Positions 38,101-49,551 are shown, counted from the first letter of the stretch. The stretch is 64,000 nt of DNA from Parasponia andersonii (GCA_002914805.1 JXTB01000003.1:3071497-3135496); one strand, 5' to 3'. The notes: generated by a model from the sequence alone, not told the origin. Numbers and translations are program-made.

Positions 38101-38571
38101 ATTCCACTAATTTAAAGTTATTACCTTCTTAAGGTAAAACTTTACTACTCTTCATCTTTCTCTGCAACTTATTCTCTTAGATTGATTTGTCTACTTAATT
38201 CTTTGTATATTTAAATCCTAACCATTCAAATTATGGCATGGTACTATTTTGGTACAACCATTAACTTTCGGTTATAAAATGTAACAATTTTTTTTAATGT
38301 GACATAAATATATCACATTCTTAATTAGGTTATGTTGATATGCATAATATAATCTTTGTTGAATCAATTTAAGATTAAGGAAAACTAACTTAGAATTTCT
38401 AAGTTAAAACAAAGAATAACTATGGTCTCACGTAATAAAATTTAACATTAAAATAATACTACACACATAATTTCAAGTATTTGCGAATATAAACTTATTA
38501 AAAATCGACACTAAATTCATTAATAATAATTCTACTAAGATTGCAAGTGCAAGGATTCCTAGGAGATTATA
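35142..38571 (-). repeat. 3' LTR of copy C, with an assembly gap
   Basis: Collinear with the LTRs of copies A and B, but 3430 bp. An N at 35974 replaces about 240 bp that copy A has, and roughly 125 bp is missing near 35887. Its ends read TATAAT and GTTATA in place of TGTAAC and GTTACA. TATA box on the minus strand at 37653-37646. Confidence 0.9.
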
Positions 38572-38607
38572 ATCTCTCCTACTTGTATAATTTTCGTCCT
38601 CGAAAAT
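38572..38607 (-). promoter_or_regulatory. Polypurine tract and stem-loop of copy C
   Basis: The minus strand reads ATTTTCGAGGACGAAAAT (38607-38590), then AGGAGAGAT (38580-38572) against the LTR: the same pair as in copy B. Confidence 0.75.
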
Positions 38608-39800
38608 TAGAATAATTCTGGGTACTTTTCCTTCATCTCTTCTTCTCATTCCGAAGTCGCCTCTTCGATCTTGTGTTTTTGCCACAATACCTTAATTAAA
38701 GGTATGGTCTTGTTTCTAAGAGTATTTTCTTCACGAGCCAAAATTTTCACCAATTTCTTCTCATATGTCAAGTCTTCATGAACTTCATCAGGTTTATGCT
38801 TCAAAACATGTGACAGGTCTGAGATGTATTTCTTCAGCATGCACACGTAGAACACGTTATGCACTGATGCTAGTTCAGGCGGTAAAGCCAACTTATAGGC
38901 TACTTTGCCAATACGTTCTAAAATTTCGAATGGTCCGATGTACCTTTGACTCAATTTTCCTCTCTTTCCAAATCACATTACTCCCTTTATTGGTACTATT
39001 TTGAGAAAAACTGTGTCTCTCACTTGGAATTCTGATAGAGTTCTCTGCTTGTCTGTATAGCTTTTCTGTCTACTCTGAGCAGTTTTCATCATTTTCTTGA
39101 TTTTTTGAATAGCTTCAGTGGTTTCTTTTATGAAATCAGTGGTTTCTAAATATTTCTCCACAGGTTCAAACCAATTGATTGAGGATCTACATCTTCTTCT
39201 TTAAAGTGCTTCATAAGGTGTTGCCTTGATAGAGGCTTGGTAGCTATTATTTTAAGAGAACTCTATTAATGGAAGCTTCTTATTCCATGCTCCTTTAAAG
39301 TCCATGACGCATACCCTAAGCATATCCTTCAAAGTTTGCATAGTTCGTTCTGACTACCCATTAATTTGAGGATGAAAAGCTGTACTAAAATTTAGCTTTG
39401 TACCTAAGGCTTGTTGGATTTTCTCTAAAAAGTGGAGGTAAATAGACTGTCGCGATCAGAAATGATATTTAGTGGTATTCCATGTAGTTTGACTATCTCA
39501 GCCATATATAATTTAGCTAATTTTTTCAATGAGTAAGTGATTTTTATTGGTAGAAAATGTACTAATTTAGTTAGTCGATCCACATTCACCCATATTGTAT
39601 CGTATCCTTTTGGCATTTTTATTAATCCAACCACAAAATCCATTGCAATTTTATCCTATTTCCACTTTGGAATTTCAACTGGTTGCCATTCTCCAGTAGG
39701 CCGCTTATATTTACCTTTGATTTTTTGACACGTCAAGCACCTTTGTATGTACTTAGTAACATTGATTTTCATTCCATTACATCTTTGTCACACCAAGATG
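38607..39800 (-). pseudogene. Integrase and chromodomain-like tail of copy C, broken
   Basis: From N to C on the minus strand: CLTCQKIK of the zinc-binding part (about 39747-39724), the core starting MDFVVGLIKMPKGYDTIW (from 39643) and NIISDRDSLFTSTF with the second catalytic Asp. A frame break near 39425 follows, then TAFHPQING, a stop and SERTMQ, which keeps the catalytic Glu lost in copy B. Next come FIKETTEAIQKIKKMMKTAQ (39130-39070) and RYIGPFEILERIG with LPPELASVHNVFYVCMLKKY (38950-38830). The tail LIKVLWQKHKIEEATSE ends in a stop where Trp is usual. The final stop is TAA at 38609-38607. Confidence 0.9.
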
Positions 39801-39928
39801 GACAGAATAAGGGTCTCGTGTGCCTTATAAGGAATCCGATTCTTTATTTTGGTATCATTGGGTATGCAAAATCTATCATTCAGTTTGAGAATTCTGTCAG
39901 AAGAGAGACTGAACTCGGTCGGTTTTCC

Positions 39929-40520
39929 TTATGTAATGTCTTTCTTAATTCGTACTAAGATAGGATCGAGCTCTTGGGTTTCCTTCATGTTCTCAAAAAT
40001 ATTTGGTTTAAGAGTTAATATAGACAATTTACCTATTATTAACTCTAAAATGATGTTGTTTATATTTATTTGTAAGGGCTCCAGTAAGGCTTTTATTGAC
40101 ATCAGAATTGAAGTTATTTTTCTGCTTAGCGCATCTGCAACACTATTTGCCTTACATAGATGGTATAATATTTCACAATTATAATCCTTCATTAACTCAA
40201 GCTATCTACACTGCCTCATGTACAACTCTTTCTGAGTGAATATGTACTTCAGGTATTTATGGTCGATAGATTTGACATTGAGCCCCGTATAAGTAGTGTC
40301 GTCAAAGTCCGAGAGCGAATATTACAACAGCAAATTCTAGATCATGAGTTGGATAGTTTTTCTCATGCTCCTTTAGTTGTCGAGAACCATATACCACTAA
40401 TTTCCATTTTGCATTAGTACTGCTCCTAGTCCCAGCATTGATGCATCACTATACATGTCAAACTATCTTTTGTTAGATAGGATGGTAAGTATAGATATAC
40501 TAGTAAGCCTATTCTTCAAC
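39929..40520 (-). pseudogene. RNase H domain of copy C, broken
   Basis: [18 protein letters not shown] (about 40455-40402), a frameshifted middle, then [14 protein letters not shown] and the open frame 40192-39929 starting MKDYNCEILYHLCKANSVADALSRK. This is the gypsy RNase H end motif with PG changed to LC. A linker to the integrase follows. Confidence 0.88.
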
Positions 40521-41400
40521 TCTTGAAAGCTTTCTTCATACTTCTTTGTCTATTTATATTTCTTCCTTTTTTTTTTTGTAAGGGCCATAAGGGGTGCAAT
40601 GAGCTTTGAAAATCCTTCTACAAATCTTCGGTAATAGTCGGCTAATCCCAAAAAGCTCCTCAATTTAGTCACGATTTTGGATGATGGCCAATTGTTCACT
40701 GCCTCTATTTTGGAAGGATCTATGACAATTCCTTCCTTTACAACTATATGTTCTAAGAAATGGACTCGATCTAGCCAGAATTCACACTTAGAGAATTTAG
40801 TATAGAGGCAGTGTTCCCATAAATTCTACAAGATGAGTTTGAGGTATTGTTCGTGTTCCTCTTGAGACCTAGAATAAATCAAGATGTCATTGATAAAGAC
40901 TATGACAAATTTGTCCAAGTATTCCTTGAACCCTCTATTCATTAGGTCCATAAATACCACAGGAGTATTGGTTAGCCCAAAAGGAATTATTATGAACTTA
41001 TAATGCCCATATCATGTTCGAAAGGCAGACCTCAAAATTTCACTCTCTTTAATTCTCCGGTGAAGATAGCCCGATTGTAAATCAATCTTTGAGAAAATTG
41101 TAGTTCCTTTTAGCTGATCGAACAAGTCATCTATCCTTGGAAAATGATATTTATTCTTTATGGTCACTTTATTCAATTCTCTATAGTCGATGCACATTCT
41201 GTATGTTCCATCTTTCTTCTTCACGAATAGCACAGGTACACCCCATAGTGAGTAACTTGGTCAGATGAAACCCTTGTCTAACAACTCCTATAGTTGAGTT
41301 TGTAGCTCTTAAAGTACGGCAGATGACATCCTGTAAGGTGCTTTGGAAATAGGGGCAGTACTGAGTAGTAATTCGATCTCAAAGGAAATTTCTTGTTCCG
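40520..41400 (-). pseudogene. Reverse transcriptase of copy C, broken
   Basis: [20 protein letters not shown] and [11 protein letters not shown] (41230-41060) keep the first catalytic Asp. The second motif reads [10 protein letters not shown] (about 40900-40871) with Asp changed to Asn, so the enzyme would be dead even without the stops. [15 protein letters not shown] and [18 protein letters not shown] follow. Stops are scattered and consistent with C-to-T change. Confidence 0.9.
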
Positions 41401-41479
41401 ATGATAGTCATGGCAGATCATCGAGAAACATGTCAATGTACTCCTTGACGATGATTACATCTATAGGCCTCTTCTTTTC

Positions 41480-42260
41480 TTCATTACTCTTATCTAGAAT
41501 ATTAGCTTGATATCCCAAACACCCGTTACTCAACATTCTCCTTGCTTGTATTGCTGAGATCATCACTCGAGGTTGCTTCTTAGTATCTCTATTATAAGTG
41601 AACTTTTCTTATCCTAGAGGTTTAAACGTGATTCTTCGACTTCTATATTTAATGTTAGCATTATACCTTCCCAATAATTCTATTCCTAAAATGATATCAA
41701 AATCAATCATTTCTAGGATGAATAGGTCAGTATAAAGTTCCTTAGCAATTATAATTATTAGAACATGTCTTATCCAATAATTTCTTGTCAAAGTTTCTCC
41801 TAAAGGTAGAGCTATATTTAAAGTTCTAGTCATTCTATCACTATTTTGAACTATTTTTTTGGCAAATACCTATGACATAAAATAATGCATAGCACCATAA
41901 TCAAACAAGACATATATATTTTGAGTGGCAACAAATAGCTGACCTGTGACCACATTAGAGATTGCTACATCTGCATCCTCCCTTGTAAAGGCGTAAACTT
42001 GGGCAGTGATTTCTGGAGGTGCTTCCAATCTTTCTTGACTAATCTGAGGTCCTTCAAGTTTGATCTGTATATTGTGAATTTGAGGTCCTTGCGGTTTAGA
42101 CGTGGTTGGTAGGTTAGCCTGATTTTGTTTACTATAGCAGTTCTTGGCATAATGACCCTCTTTGCCACAGAGGTAGTAGGTGTTTGAGCCAAAGTGACAT
42201 TTCTTAAGGTGTTTCTTCCCATACTTAGGACACAGAGGAAAATCAACCTTCACTTTCTTT
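41480..42260 (-). pseudogene. Nucleocapsid and protease of copy C, broken
   Basis: Open frames 42253-41870 and 41833-41609. The zinc knuckles read CPKYGKKHLKKC and YYLCGKEGHYAKNC; in the second the first Cys is Tyr, whereas copy B lost the second Cys. The protease active site is VLFDYGAMHYFMS in place of LFDSGAT. DYD/ILGMD reads IDFDIILGIELL, losing the Asp. The frame continues to QARRMLSNGCLGYQANILDKS before RT. Confidence 0.87.
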
Positions 42261-42369
42261 TACTATTGAGGCTCTCCTTTTTGATTTCTTTGGCCATCAA
42301 AGTTATTCATTCTCTTCTTTTCACTATAATTATTGCGGTTATTATTGTTGTTGTTCTGGTTCTTATTAT

Positions 42370-43243
42370 CATAAATTAGGTCCCAAATCCTCTTTAGTTG
42401 TTGTCCTGATTCGGTTTAGCTTATCCGCTTTGGTTTTTCTTTGATTCGAAATATTTTTGTTGTTCTCCCTTGGCTTGGGCAAGACGATATTCTGCTCTGA
42501 GTGCCCTTCCTACATATTCTGCAACTGTAGTTGATGGGTTGTTGCTACTATCAATGACAATTACTAATTCGGGATGAAACATTTCTAGCATTCTCCTTAC
42601 TCATTCCTCTTCAGTGGGCACCAAATATGGACACAGTCTTGTAAGCTTGTCGAACTTTCGTATGGCTTTAGTGACTGTCATATCCCCTTATTTGATGTTA
42701 ATGAATTCATTTTGCTGGGCTCGTATCACCGTACGATTATAGTATTTCTTGTTAAATTCATAGATGAAGTCATTCCATGACATTTCTTCTCATTTTGACT
42801 GTTTTCCACCAATATTATGTATCTTTCTTCAGGACATAACACACACATAACGTCTTTTCATGATCATTAAGGTTTATAAAATCTAGGATGGTTTGGATCG
42901 ACGACAACCATTCTTCAGCCACTAAAGGATCCATCGATCCTTCAAACTCAGCAGGATGCATCTTTTTGGAGCATTCATAAAGTGGTTCTTGATACTCCAC
43001 ATGTCGATCAGGTATTACAGGTTCTGGTTGTAGTACTGGTTCTTCCTTTTGAGGTAGAGGTTCTTTCTTGTCCACTTGAGGTTGGACATTCTCTTGGTGT
43101 TGTTGCCTTATTTGCTCACGAAGGTTCCTCATCTCATCTTCTTGAGCTTGGAGTCGTTGCTGCAAGTTAGCTACAAGATTACTTAGGTCGGGTGTTTCAA
43201 GTGCATTTATTAGATTGACTCATGGTCTTCCCTTCCGTCTTAC
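42370..43243 (-). pseudogene. gag2 (main capsid gag) of copy C, broken
   Basis: Starts near 43243, where the ATG is altered (copy A keeps it). The open frame 43165-42815 gives LQAQEDEMRNLREQIRQQ, a probable coiled coil, then a Glu/Gln/Pro linker, PAEFEGSMDPLVAEEWLSS and DHEKTLCVCYVLKKD. After a frameshift follow MSWNDFI, the F...Y...QQNEFINIKQGDMTV segment and TRLCPYLVPTEEERVRRML (towards 42600). This is a standard Retrotrans_gag domain. It links through an Asn-rich stretch to the zinc knuckles. Confidence 0.88.
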
Positions 43244-43416
43244 CAATTTTTTTTATTTGACTTCTGTTAGTTTAGGGTATTATTAGTTATCTCAACTTTG
43301 ATTTTGAAGGAAAAAGATAAACTAAGTAATAAGACATACATTATTTCATAATTATATTATTTCATTAATTAAAGTATAAGATAAGGACATATAAACATTT
43401 TAAGTCTACTCTATAC

Positions 43417-44279
43417 TTAATCTCTCATATTTGTGTTTGAAGGTTCGCTAAGGTTTTCCTTCGGATCCTCTTCTGGGTCCTCTTCAGAGTCTTCTTCATT
43501 GTCATTAGTGTGTCCTTGTCTGGTAGACATGGTCCTCTCTGCATCTATTCGTGGTTTTACCCTTCTTTGCTCTTCTTCAGGGTCTCCTTGTTGGAAAGGT
43601 ATTCTTGTGGTATTCCCACGAGATGATCCTTCAGCCATACTATATTCCATTTCCCTTTGATATTCTTCTTCTGTATAAATTGCTTCTGAACTAATAGGTT
43701 CAAGATTCATATTAGTAAGTGGGTTCATCATGTGTCTTCAGATATGATGTAGGATTTCATTTCAATAGGTCATAAGTAGGATACTATTAGGCCATCTCGG
43801 AGGAAATAGGCGAACTACTTCCTCAGAAAAATGAATGTTATATTCTTCCATAGATTCGCCTAGGCGAGATTCCCATTTGTTTCTCACAAAGTCAAATGCT
43901 CGTTCTTGTAATTGGGTCTCTACTGTCGGGATCTCTATTGGATTATTAGGGTGTTCTATTTGTGAAAAAATTGCTATGATTAATCTGCAGAATGTTTCTC
44001 ATCTCATATTATATACGATGTGTCCTGATGCTCGCCACCATGCTCGAGCATTATTTTGAAGTTGTAAAACGGCAAGAGTAGTCCATTTGTAATCCTAAAT
44101 ATGACATGCTCATAAAAGTTGTTCTGTTTCGTGAAGCTAATTTCCTAACCTTCGGGTGTAGATTCTCCCAGGTAATATAGAGGTCGTCCTACTTTGAAGG
44201 CAGCCACTGCTGCAGCTCCAAAAAGTCGAGGTTGGACAATATCTCGGTCCATCAGAATGTTGATTATCGGGGCACCCAT
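43417..44279 (-). pseudogene. gag1 (extra capsid-like ORF) of copy C, broken
   Basis: ATG at 44279-44277 (MGAPIINILMDRD) to the stop at 43417, 863 nt against 864 in copy A. In order: GAAAVAAFKVGRPLYYLGES, an altered ENWLHETEQLL-like stretch, NNARAWWRASGH, FCRLIIAIFSQIEHP, TVETQLQERAFDFVRNKWES, SMEEYNIHFSEEVVRLFPPR, then the open frame 43731-43417 with an acidic EDSEEDPEEDPKE tail. No zinc finger or protease follows before its own stop. A spacer of about 170 bp separates it from gag2. The shared length and end in copies A and C show the ORF is ancestral to them. The capsid-like call rests on motif pattern only. Confidence 0.72.
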
Positions 44280-44392
44280 TACTACTACATAATATGTTCT
44301 TAAGGTAAAATAATATACTAAGCAAAAATTTTACTTACTTGAGTTGTCTAAAACATTGCAGAGGGATGCGAAGTAGGATGGCAAAATACCCA

Positions 44393-44404
44393 TTCTGATG
44401 TCAA
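44393..44404 (-). promoter_or_regulatory. Decayed primer binding site of copy C
   Basis: In the PBS position the minus strand reads TTGACATCAGAA where TTGGTATCAGAG is expected. Confidence 0.6.
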
Positions 44405-44405
44405 C

Positions 44406-45246
44406 TGTAACGACCTGACTTTTCGGACTGTTAACTACTTACTTTCTTAATTTACTTATTTAAAAAGAGAAATTTAGATGCTGAAAATTCATGACAATTT
44501 TTTTAAGAGATTTATATTCATAACTAATCCTTTTACTTAAATTTTGAAAACAAGTAAAATGCTTCTCGATGATTAAGTAACCTTTATTTACATTTGTTTA
44601 TAAACTTTTTATTACGGTGATTTAAATAATGAGCAATTATAAAATGCTCTCATGTGAGGAGGAGGATCACATACGGACTACTTAAGTCCTAAACTCTTCT
44701 TAGACAGTTTAGTTCTTTTTGATAGAACTCTTTATGTTTTGCATTTATTTAAATCAAAACATTTTCTCTTTTAGATTTTTTGAAAAATATTTGTTTAAAT
44801 TCTATTCAATCGAAATATATTTTCAAGTTCAATTCAATAAAACCATGCATTGCGAAATAAAATGCCAAGTTATAAGTACATTTTCAAATAATATCAAGTT
44901 TACATAATTTAAATCATTTATCTCATAATAAGAACATATGCGAAAGTAATTTTAATGGCGGTATTCTATTGCCCGTGCCTCGTCCCCGCCTCCATTCTAG
45001 CTAACCCATCAATCAAATCAGAGGTTTCTTTCCTTTGATACCTATAGCATGGATACTCATAAAATGTGAGCTTTCGCTCAGCAAGTGCAATATAATTCTC
45101 ACAATTTAATTTTACTTATAAACAAACAATCTTTTATAAAATCTGGTTATGTTGTTTTATGAAATCATTACTTTATGCTTTATTATAAGATATTATATCA
45201 TGATTTTATCTCATTCTTGATCGCAAAGTCTTTTATCTTCCTTAGG
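44406..45246 (-). repeat. Truncated 5' LTR of copy C (about 840 bp kept)
   Basis: Follows the U5 part of the family LTR up to AAAGTCTTTTATCTTCCTTA (45227-45244), then leaves it abruptly. The U3, promoter and most of R are gone. Confidence 0.85.
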
Positions 45247-46570
45247 TAGCAGCTGGTTGACAAGGGTTGGGATGGTAAGAAATTTGATGTTGTAGCTTGT
45301 TGGGGTCTTGGGGAGGGTTAGGCACGAGAAATTAGTTTTACTCTCTACGAAATATTTCTCTCCTTATCAAATATTTATTCCCTCTCTTATTTTTTAGATT
45401 TTGATTAAATTTTATTTTAATTTTGTTTTGAAAATTTTGTAAGTGGAAATGTGTTTAATCAATAAGGTAATTTGTATTTTTTAGTCTTTTTCTTTAGGAA
45501 AGTGTATTTATTAATCATCGAATAATCAAACTTTCTTATTCTTTTTCTTTTTCAAATTTTAATTATTTTAAAAGTTAATTGTAAATGAAATGTGAAATTT
45601 TAATTGTGCCGATCATGTCCCCTAAAAAAAAGTGCCAACTAAGAGAGCAATTACACATTTAGCCCATTCTAGCCCATAGTCAAATTTTGGAACCAATTTT
45701 GCCTCATATTTCACCGATACCCGAATTTTCATTTTAATAGTTTCATTAGTGCTTTTAGATATACATTCATTTTATGTATAAAACATAGATGGTGTATATT
45801 TAATGACCACTTTAGAATTAGTTTTATAATAAGAAATATCATTAGTCCATTTAAGAATTACTACTAATCATTTTAAAAAACAAAAATACACAAAAAGTCA
45901 TTCAGCACAAGTTAGTCTTATTTATGTCATTTTCTCTTTTTGCTATTCTTTAAACAGGTTATTTCGTGTCATTTTCAAGTTCACAAATTAACTTGAATTA
46001 GCCACATTTACAGGTTAACTCAAAAGTGACCTGAATCTGTTTAAGTAAAACTCAGACTCGCTAGTTTTGTGCAGAGTTTTAAACTGTATTACTATGTCAT
46101 AACACAAATTGTCAGCCCTAATCTCTTCCTAATATAGAAGATCCTAAGTTCAAATTCTCCTACTATAGTTCCACAAAAAAAAAAAACATATTGTAGGTTC
46201 AAATAGCTTATTTAATCACTTCGACATTAATTTCTATATAATTGAGCTTAAACTAGCTCAGTCTAAGTAACAAAGGTACAAATAAGCTACAAATAGCAAT
46301 GTCAAATTACCTTTTTATAGTAGTGTTTTTGTAGAATTTATATTTGTTTAAAATGTATAAATAATTATAGATATTTTAGCAAAAGCCATAATAAGTAAGC
46401 TAGTTTTGGACTATCTTTTTAAAAGTTTAAACAGAAACTTATGTCACTTTAGCATGCCATGTTGCCTATAAAAAAAAACTTAAAAAGTTTTGTAAAACAT
46501 AAAAATAATTACGAAGACACATATCCAACCCATATATATATATATATATATATATAGTTAAATAATACCA
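45247..46570. other. CACTA interior, right part, no recognised gene
   Basis: Starts with a GC-richer GGTAGCAGCTGGTTGAC segment at the copy C break, then AT-rich DNA and an (AT)n near 46530-46556. No transposase motif seen. Confidence 0.5.
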
Positions 46571-47415
46571 TTTTCCTCATATGTGCAGGTAAAATAGATG
46601 AGTTAGCACCAGATAAGCAAAAACAAAAAACAAAAAGAAATGAAAAGGCAAAAAGATTCCTGTCAATCTATGTGTGGGTGAAAGCATTCACTCACACTTA
46701 TATGTGTGAGTAAATTTAAATAATATCATTTTCATTATATGTGTGGGTGAAATAGATGAGTTAGCACCACATTAAAAAAAAAAAACAAAAACGAAAAACA
46801 AAAACAAGAGGGTAAAAACATTTCTACCAACTTATATGGGTGAAAGCATTCACTCAAACTTATATGTGTGGACAAATTTAACAGCAATAGTCCAAAATTA
46901 CCCACACATAATATGTGTAAGTAGATTATGTGTGTAGGTAAAAGAAATAAGTTAGCACCACATAAGCTTAAAAATGGGGGAATTTTTTCCCACTGAACTT
47001 TTAACACGAGCAGGAGTTTAAGGCACCAACTTATATGTAGGTGAAAACATTCATTTATAGTTATATGTATGGGTAAATTTAACATTATCGATACTTCTTG
47101 TACTCACACATTATGTGAGGGTAAAAGTCTAAAATTACCTACACATAATATATGTAGGTAAATTATGTGTGGGTAAAAAGGAATATTATAGTTACACATT
47201 AGGGCCATATAAGCAAAACAAATGCAAAAAAATTCCCGCCTGACTCTAAAATTCAGGGCGCCAGATTAATTATGTGTGAATGATAGTATTTATTTACACA
47301 AATATGTGTGAGTAAATTTCTTAATCCTAACACTTCTTTTGCCTACACTTATTTTAAATATGTGTAGGTAAAACTCTAAAATTACCCACACTTAAAATGT
47401 GTGGGTAAAGGGGGT
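46571..47415. repeat. Right subterminal repeat region of the CACTA element
   Basis: Repeated TGTGTGGGTGAAA, TATGTGTGAGTAAAT and TTACCCACACATAATATGTG motifs about every 50-100 bp. The last is the inverted pair TTACCCACACTTAAAATGTG / GTGGGTAAAG just inside the terminal repeat. The 116-codon minus-strand ORF (46735-47085) is made of these repeats and is not a gene. Confidence 0.85.
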
Positions 47416-47519
47416 AATTTCTTGTAGTGTTTACTTACATCTATAGTACAAAATGTAACATGTAGATAATATATACACATATATTATAGTAAATGAAATT
47501 AACCACACCATTTTTATTG

Positions 47520-49285
47520 ACAGTCACATGGTTAAAAAATGGTATTGAACGAATACGTTCTTAGTAGGAGGTAGGGAGATATTGATTAAAGTAATGCTTC
47601 AAGCAATCCCTATCTATGTTATGAATTTGTTCAAAATTTGTATTAGCTTATGTGATGAGATCCAGTCACTGGTTTTATAGTTTTGGTGGGGGAGTAGGGA
47701 CGGCCATAGGAAGATAGCATGGATTAAATGGGAAAGTATGTATTTACCAAAAAGCCTAGGGGGACTCGAATTTAGAGACTTGCATCTTTTTAATCAAGCT
47801 CTTGTGGCTAAACAAGTGTGAAAACATATCTCGGAGCCTAATTCTCTTGTTGCATTAGTTCTTAAAGGGCAATACTTCAACAATTCATCCTTTTTGCTCG
47901 CCGAAGATAAAGGGAATTCTTTGTGGCTTTGGAAGAGCTTTCTGTATAGGAGAGAATTACTTACTAAAAGGCTTACGCTGGCAAGTGGGTAATGGCAGAT
48001 CAATTAAGTTTTTTCAAGATCGTTGGATTCCTAGACCAAAGACTTTCAAACTCATCATAACAAGTGAATCGACTCAGTGTATAAGTAATTTTATCTCTTT
48101 GACTGGTGTTTAGAACGAGGAAGCCATTTGAGCTAGCTACTTTCCAGTTGATTGGGAAGACATTCTTGCTATTCTTTTGATCTTTGAAGGTAAGAAAGAT
48201 GTCTTAATCTGGCACTATGATCGTAATGGGAAATATTCGATTAAAACTGGATATCGTCTAGCTTTGGCAGAATCTTTTTTGACTAGCTCTACTCTATCGC
48301 TTACGACAAAGTGGTGGAAAGGGTTGTGGAAGTTGAAAATCCTTCCAAAGTTTCGTATTTTGGTTTAGAGGATTTTCCATAATGCTATTCCAACTAAAAC
48401 TAATTTGCTCAACAGAGAAATTGTGAATGATGATGTTGTCCTATTTGTGGTTACTATTCTGAGGATGCTGCCCATTGTTTTCTTCATTATGGGTGGGTAC
48501 AATTGGTTTGGATGTGTTCACACTTTTGGGTGTGTATCCAACCTCTGCTTTGTGGCTCTTAGAGTTCTTTTCTCCTTGCCTTTTTTGCTAGGGTCTATAA
48601 GGAGCTATTTAATCGCTTCTATGTTCTTCTCTGGGCTGTTTAGAATAATCGCAACAATGTTGTTCATGGTGGTGGTGCTCACTCGACAAGTGATTTAGTC
48701 GATTTCAGTTTTAGCTATCTTGAAGATTTTCAACTCTACTCATCTAGGCTGGCTGATGATTCTTCTTCTTCGAGTTCTGCTACCCACATTGGTCTTATCC
48801 GAGTGTTGAGGGATAAAACTGAATTCAAATGTGGCGATTTGGGAGGGGATTGATTTTATTAGTGTGGGTGTAGTTGTTAGGGATTGTATGGTTATAGTAG
48901 TAGCATGTTGGACACTGAAGCTCCGAATAAATTTCCGGTTTTACTTGGAGAATTGATGGCCCTCCGAGAAGGTTTGAGATTAGTTGTGGAAAAAGGCCTT
49001 TCTATAACTATCATTGAAACTGTTGCATCAAAAGCGGTTGCTCTTTATCGTTCTTGTGATTTTTTTTCATGTTATTTATGATATAAGAAACTTATTATCT
49101 GTAGTTAGGGATGGTTCTTATTGCTATGTTTCTCGGTACGAGAATATAATGGGCTTTTTCAGTTTTTATCCTTTATCTCATTGTTTGTACTGGCTAACTT
49201 ATTGGAATAAGATTCCACTGTTTCCCCCCCAAAAAAAATATTGGACTTCGTATGTGTCTAATACTATCCGTTGTTGTATATAACT
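47520..49285 (+). pseudogene. L1-type LINE, 5'-truncated, RT tail to RNase H
   Basis: Plant LINE sequence in shifting frames: NTFLVGGREILIKVMLQAIP and [14 protein letters not shown] (47540-47730), [20 protein letters not shown], then the zf-RVT region with LIWHYDRNGKYSIKTGYRLA and WWKGLWKLKILPKFRI (48207-48365). A C-terminal RNase H stretch has ALREGLRLVVEKGLSITIIE (48960-49020) and ends with YWLTYWNKIPLFP (49187-49225). At least five frameshifts or stops. The endonuclease and most of the RT are missing. It begins about 90 bp after the CACTA end. Confidence 0.88.
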
Positions 49286-49551
49286 TTATAAGCGTGACAC
49301 AAACATTAAAATTTAAATTTTAAAAAAATGAAATATAAAGTAAGCACATTTAACAAGTAAATGAATAAATAAAAGTGAATGATAAAAGATGAGGGCCAGA
49401 AGACCATAAGTAATTGAGTAATTGACCGTGCAGAATGAATCCCCTTTAAAAGCCATCATTCATTAGATGTAAATGCATTATACGTTTGGGTTGGTTGAAT
49501 CAAGACACATACAAATTAGGAGTGGGTACGGTTGACGGTGACTAATTATAA
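49286..49551. other. Upstream region of the ARGOS-like gene
   Basis: AT-rich, no coding sequence; likely distal promoter of the gene at 49964 (inference). Confidence 0.4.

Larger units (their letters stand above)
35142..45246 (-). mobile_element. Copy C, Ty3/gypsy family I, nested in the CACTA element
   Basis: Minus-strand element: truncated 5' LTR 45246-44406, decayed PBS, gag1, spacer, gag2, nucleocapsid, protease, RT, RNase H, integrase, chromodomain-like tail, PPT, 3' LTR 38571-35142. It is the most complete gene set of the family here, with an internal region of about 5.8 kb. The right edge ends in the middle of the LTR, so no target duplication is visible; the left flank is ATCAC. Confidence 0.92.
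32466..47429. mobile_element. CACTA (En/Spm) transposon, non-autonomous, carrying copy C
   Basis: Left end CACTACAAGAAATT (32466-32479) and right end AATTTCTTGTAGTG (47416-47429) are perfect 14-bp terminal inverted repeats. Both are flanked by TTT (32463-32465 and 47430-47432), the 3-bp target duplication of this superfamily. Both subterminal regions are full of TGTGTGGGTAAA/TTTACCCACACA motifs in both orientations. Removing copy C leaves about 4.9 kb. I found no transposase motif in 33120-35141 or 45247-46570, so movement would need a transposase supplied in trans. Confidence 0.9.

Noticed and set aside
46735-47085. Minus-strand ORF of 116 codons
   Set aside because: Made of CACTA subterminal repeats (translated TTTACCCACACA units).
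32466-47429. Reading the repeated TTTACCCACACA motifs as a CRISPR-like or telomere-like array
   Set aside because: Spacing is irregular, both orientations occur and they lie inside perfect CACTA ends.
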